A DNA stretch of 64,000 bases from Zerene cesonia (Eukaryota > Arthropoda > Insecta > Lepidoptera > Pieridae). Within the stretch, counting starts at the first letter, position 1. Each line of letters starts with the position of its first letter. Made by a program: the position numbers and the translations under genes. This document shows, piece by piece, positions 59,585 to 64,000 of this stretch. The notes below the pieces were generated by a model. That model was given only the letters and a program-made list of their open reading frames with translations. It was not told the DNA's origin and did not search any database. The stretch is taken from contig NC_052122.1 of the NCBI RefSeq assembly GCF_012273895.1, positions 11,160,001-11,224,000 of the forward strand, written 5' to 3'.

Positions 59585-60320
59585 TAGGCCTTTGCTTCTA
59601 TTATGGTAAGACAGTACAAACATTATCTACGAATACATATTGATTCGTCTGAATGATATTCTGCAACCGATATAAATATTTCATATTACGAATGCCTCAA
59701 ATCTCTATATGTATCTCAATTTAAATGAAATAAAGTTCAAAATCCAAATATCTGTAGGCAAAAAGAAGACTGCACGAACTGAAACTAAACCAGAAAAGCT
59801 TTTGATCTAGTGCCTGAAAGATATCACCACTAAAAGTATAAGGCCGTTTTATAAACTATGCTTTTTTATTCATTAAATCCATGTGTAAAAAAAATTGTGG
59901 AAGAGTTCAATTGTTGTATATACATTGAATAAATACTATAAGAATATCCTTAGGGGTTTTCTTACTAATAATACAAGACAAAAAAAATAAAATTTTTGTG
60001 TGTCTGTCAGTTTTCCGACTTCAACGCAAAAGCTAGATGGATTTTGATGAAACTCCTTTGTTATATACTATATATTGGCTTTAATTTAATATGAAGAATT
60101 CAATTGAAAATTTTGTTTCAATCGTAGTCGCAAGCACAACTAGATCAATAAGTTAACAATAAATAAAGTTAGTCTGTTTAAAATACACGCCAAAACTATT
60201 AAGTCTGCTTCATTAAAAACATTGTATTGTACTTTACTAAAACCATTAATAATTCTAATTAAAAAGGATATAAATACGTTTGTTTCATTCAAACATATAC
60301 GTACAATTTAGTACCACAAT
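59585..60320. other. AT-rich stretch, no gene seen
   Basis: At 59990-60060, TTTGTGTGTCTGTCAGTTTT and GATGGATTTTGATGAAACTC are a scrap of a family B-like repeat. If the minus-strand model is right, this is intron. Confidence 0.4.
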
Positions 60321-60326
60321 ACTCAC

Positions 60327-60348
60327 CTGCGAAAACCAACAGTGACAT
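60327..60348 (-). CDS. Candidate mini first coding exon
   Basis: Minus strand: ATG (60348) opens MSLLVFA and the exon ends at TTCGCAG before GTGAGT, a consensus donor in phase 1. The phase fits an internal acceptor of the block at 59156-59387. The distance would be about 1 kb. The model is speculative. Confidence 0.2.
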
Positions 60349-60590
60349 TTACGCACGCCAGTGAGGTTACCAAATGAACCCACTAACGATGCACTGTCAA
60401 AATTATAAGGGGAAACGTCAAAATGACAATGTCAAATAACTGTATTAAATGGCCCAAACTGATCACCAAACTTCATCATTAAAAACGTAAAAATTGCGAA
60501 ATATTTTCCTATTGTAGCGACATAGGTTTTAGGCAGGTTTAGTGACACGCCGTGTGTGTTCGCACACGGTGTAATCTCTGACAATCTGAA
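60340..60590 (-). promoter_or_regulatory. TGACA/TGTCA-rich promoter-like region
   Basis: Six TGACA or TGTCA motifs occur at 60343, 60395, 60424, 60430, 60543 and 60579. An imperfect palindrome (CGCCGTGTG/CACACGGTG) lies at 60548-60572, next to the donor-bearing mini-exon. I have the impression that such motif clusters are common at lepidopteran transcription starts. That is not proof here. Confidence 0.25.
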
Positions 60591-60649
60591 GTAGATCCCC
60601 ATTAAAATGAACGTAAAAAAACATTTTAGATACTGTCTGTACAAACCCT

Positions 60650-61110
60650 ATGAAATGAAAAGTATATTTTGTAGTAATCTGTTACCGCGCCTCTTTTTTC
60701 TATTTTACTGCATAATTTTATTTTGTGAACCGTACAGGAGTTGAAAAAAGATACGCCCGCGGGCTTAGCTCTATTGGAAACTATTTTTGTTCTGTATATT
60801 CTATCAGAATTTTACTTTTATGGCAACATCAGTTTTGAACTTTGAGGTAAATATTAAAAACACGGCAGGTATTTTTTCTGGTTAGTATTATTTTGTTAGA
60901 AAGCTTGTGTTCTAAAAGTTTTAGACATTATGCTGAACTCATCCTCTTATAAATTTACAACTGCTAGCTTCAATTACGATTTAGCTATAATTGTATTTAT
61001 GGTGTTATGTAATTTCGTGTATTAACTATTATTTGTCACCTAAAAGAGAGTTAATTTGTCCCACAACACATTTAAACAGTAAAGAGCCTGTGCGTGCTGT
61101 ATCTGTGTCC
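60650..61110. other. Non-coding stretch
   Basis: Nothing recognisable up to the dispersed repeat at 61116. Confidence 0.4.
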
Positions 61111-61115
61111 CCACG

Positions 61116-61180
61116 TAAGCCTTCCAAGGGACCGGGTATTATCCTTCTGGTGGGTCCCGAGTATTATATGCCATACATAA
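61116..61180 (+). repeat. Dispersed repeat fragment, copy 2
   Basis: It matches the first 52 bases of the window at about 48 positions and then diverges. Upstream GTGCGTGCTGTATCTGTGTC may also belong to it. The open frame across it (60991-61221) is not supported as a gene. Confidence 0.6.
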
Positions 61181-61184
61181 ATAT

Positions 61185-64000
61185 ACTATTATTACTAATT
61201 GAGGCTATAAGTATGCAATAAAAATGGAAAAATATTGGTATTTTTGTGTGTAAACAATGAACACAAAATTCACATGCAGAGGAAACAAACCTGGACAGGA
61301 CGTGAAAAATACCTTATTTTTATATAGCTACTACCCAAAATAATAAACAGTTTTTAAAGGGAAGGTATGTCATTTTTATTTTGTCGTTCAAATCTCTATA
61401 AAAGAGCATAAGTAAAACATTATACAATCTACGCGTCTCCAGCGGAGTTGTTTTAATGTAAATAATAGATTAATAATTCAGAAGTTTAAAGAAGCTAGCT
61501 TCAAGTACCTATATTCCAAACATAATGGAAGAACGTTTAAAGGCAAACTGCAGAACTCTGAAAGTCAAACAAGTATGGATGTTACTTCATTCGCTAAGAT
61601 AAATACAAAAGTTAGGAACAAATTTCTCATACTCAAATGCAATTTGGTTAAGTGGGAATTTTTTTTTTCAGGATCTTATTGCTGAGAAAGAAAATAATCA
61701 TACATATTTGTAGTTTGCAGTGGGCGCCATATTGCTTTACCATTAATAAACGTATAGCATTATGAGAAATTATGTTATTAGATAAATTGTTAAAAGTAGT
61801 AGAAATTGTCGTTCTGATAAAAAGAATCAGTACAATAGTCTAATCTATACATTTCCCGTTTTGTGGCACAAAATGTGTCGTTACATCATTAATAACAAAA
61901 ACAATAAATATTCGTATTTTAAATAAATCTTAAGAGTCAAGTTTAACTAAATACAACACCATTTTAAACATACTCGATAAAGAAAATTATTTGAGTCAAT
62001 AATGTTAATTTTAATATATGCAAAATTCACGCTGTGACATCAAGCACCTGTAAAGCTGAGGCGCCTACTAAATACGTTGAGAAATTCGTTTAAATGAAGC
62101 AAAATTACTGGCTTTACATTTATTACAATTTTACATTGAACAGCTTTCAAGAATGGACTATTGTCCCTACTGTAGTTAATCCCTCATTGAGACAATGAAA
62201 TCTACATAGAAAACATTAATTTTCAAGTGAACTATGCGAATCGACTTCATTTATAAAAGAAATAATATGCTTTCAATGAAACTCAATTGCAACTATTGTT
62301 ACAATAAATGAGTTTTAATCAACAAATTATTACATTTGTAGCTAAGCTATTTTGAAATCCCTGAAACTGAAAACGAAAATGTATATAAATGTAAACTTTA
62401 AAAATGAATTCAATTTTAATCTCGCAATTATAACATTTCTTTATTTTCATTGTCATCAAACAGTTAAAAATAAAAACAATGTATGTTAATTACCTATGAA
62501 CAGATCGAATCAGCTCCCTCCCAAAGTTCAAACGAGGGTCAGAAGGTGACCGCAAACGAATCAAAAATAGACTATGTTTGATCCCCTCATCTGTTATTCA
62601 AAAGCTTGTAATATTCGACATCGCAATCCCATCCAATCACGAACAATACATCATAATCAAACCAGTGCCACGAATTTAAGCCTAAACATGCGAAATACCG
62701 TCAAATTGATTTTGTTTCGTTTGACAATATCTGTATTGATTTTGTGTCAGTAAACATATTCATACGAGTATGAGCAAATATGTCATGTTTTACCGTATTT
62801 ATATTATTTATTAATCTTGTACTGACAAGAAATATCTCGAACGTTCCTCTTGCTTGCTTTTTTTTGCAAAATTCATTTCATTATTTTGACGATTATAATG
62901 ATTGTAACTGGGAGAATTGTTAAATATTTGTAATATAGTTTTAGAGGTTATTTTAGTTTAAAGATTGTTGCTTTGCTTTTATTGTTGTGCATAAATCAAC
63001 ACTTAGACACAAAATAATGTAGTTTTAAAGAATGATAATGTCAATGTTTTATAGAAATTCTTTTTATTTTTTAATCCCATCGGATTATCAATTCCGAATT
63101 TTGGTAATTCTTTAGTCTCAATATAATTGTTCATACCATTCAAATGTTTGGAGACTTTTAATCTCCTTTCTTAACAAAATCTATTTGTATAAGCCCATTA
63201 CGTATATATAAATAACTATTATTATTACATTATCATTGAGTTATAAATTAAAGTAAATTTATTACAAATCATATATTAAAATGATACATGAAATGTGATT
63301 TATTTTCCGATCTCGTAAGCATTTATTATATCCTTTGCATTGCAATTTCTTTAATCAAAGTCAAGATGCATCTTATAAATTAGTTTCCATCTATTTATGA
63401 AAAACCTCGTTATTTATGTAACATCTTATAACAAATTTTATTAGGCAAAGGAAGATTATAGAGTAGTATCAGGAGATATTATATTGAACGGAGTTATTTT
63501 AGTACTGAAGTGCAGAGGCGTGCTTGTACAATAATTCCATCGATTCAAGTTACGTAGGTAGTAGGATGCGCTCTTAATGCGATTAGGAATATATTTAGAT
63601 CAAGCTTATAATAGAAAACGCTGTTGTTTGCACTAGTTGTTTACGCTTTCATCTGTTTTCTTCAATAAACGCTGAGAAACGTGATGAAAATGTTACAAAG
63701 TACCGTTAATATATCGATATAATTTCATATTCATTAATTGGTTTAGATTTGTATACGCTTGTTGTAAGAGCGGAAGATTCGTCACCGTTATAACAATTAA
63801 TATTAACCTCATATCATTGAAATTAGGGTGTGGTGGATATACTGCTGGGCTTCCTTTAAGAACAATAGGATAACTTGACCAATATCTCGCCTTGTGATAT
63901 GCTAAAATATGCTCTAAAATGGAGTGCGCTTTCCTGGAAGGTACCTACCTGTTCACTCTTCGCTTGAATGCTCCCAGATTATACATATAGACTTGCTATT
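61185..64000. other. AT-rich region to the window end, no gene seen
   Basis: No open frame, RNA gene or well-defined repeat was recognised. Confidence 0.45.

Noticed and set aside
1..64000. CRISPR array, operon, phage or other bacterial-type system
   Set aside because: Base composition, introns, SINEs and polymerase III boxes are those of an animal nuclear genome. No regularly spaced repeats or gene clusters were seen.

Overview
The window is AT-rich animal nuclear DNA with few genes and many repeats. It is almost certainly from an insect, most likely a moth or butterfly (Lepidoptera). The reasons are an intron-containing nuclear gene for a mitochondrial complex I subunit, tRNA-derived SINEs with target-site duplications, a Tc1-like DNA transposon, and many short decayed repeats of kinds I associate with lepidopteran genomes. 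That taxonomic call is inference, because no species-specific marker is present. Two runs of exactly 1000 N (22691-23690 and 39310-40309) are assembly gaps of unknown true size, and both lie inside transposable elements.

Only one protein-coding gene is secure. It is an NDUFS8 (ND-23, TYKY) homologue on the + strand with exons at 833-1112 and 3271-3704, joined by a phase-1 intron of about 2.2 kb. The joined product is 237 residues. It has both CxxCxxCxxxCP ferredoxin motifs and a normal C-terminus, but an unusual proline- and cysteine-rich N-terminal segment, which suggests a diverged paralogue.

The remaining 60 kb is mainly intergenic or intronic. Recognisable elements are: SINE family 1 at 7156-7358, 40931-41145 and 48558-48713; SINE family 2 at 22169-22464, 27818-28117, 29971-30274 and a fragment near 26030; a Tc1-like element with 29-bp perfect inverted ends and a transposase C-terminus at 22618-24161; a non-LTR reverse-transcriptase scrap at 39229-39309; several families of decayed retroelement or Helitron-like relics; and an odd element at 25049-25280 in which a tRNA-like core sits between inverted arms, with a hairpin-forming relative at 29323-29427.

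Some short stretches have coding-like properties (raised GC, open frame, plausible splice sites or signal peptides) but no recognised family: 18021-18273 (-), 59156-59387 with 60327-60348 (-), 9744-9823 (+) and 43315-43521 (-). They are listed with low confidence. Nothing suggests an operon, CRISPR array or bacterial-type system. The items most worth a second look are the NDUFS8-like paralogue, the tRNA-core element family, and the possible minus-strand gene at 59-60.6 kb.
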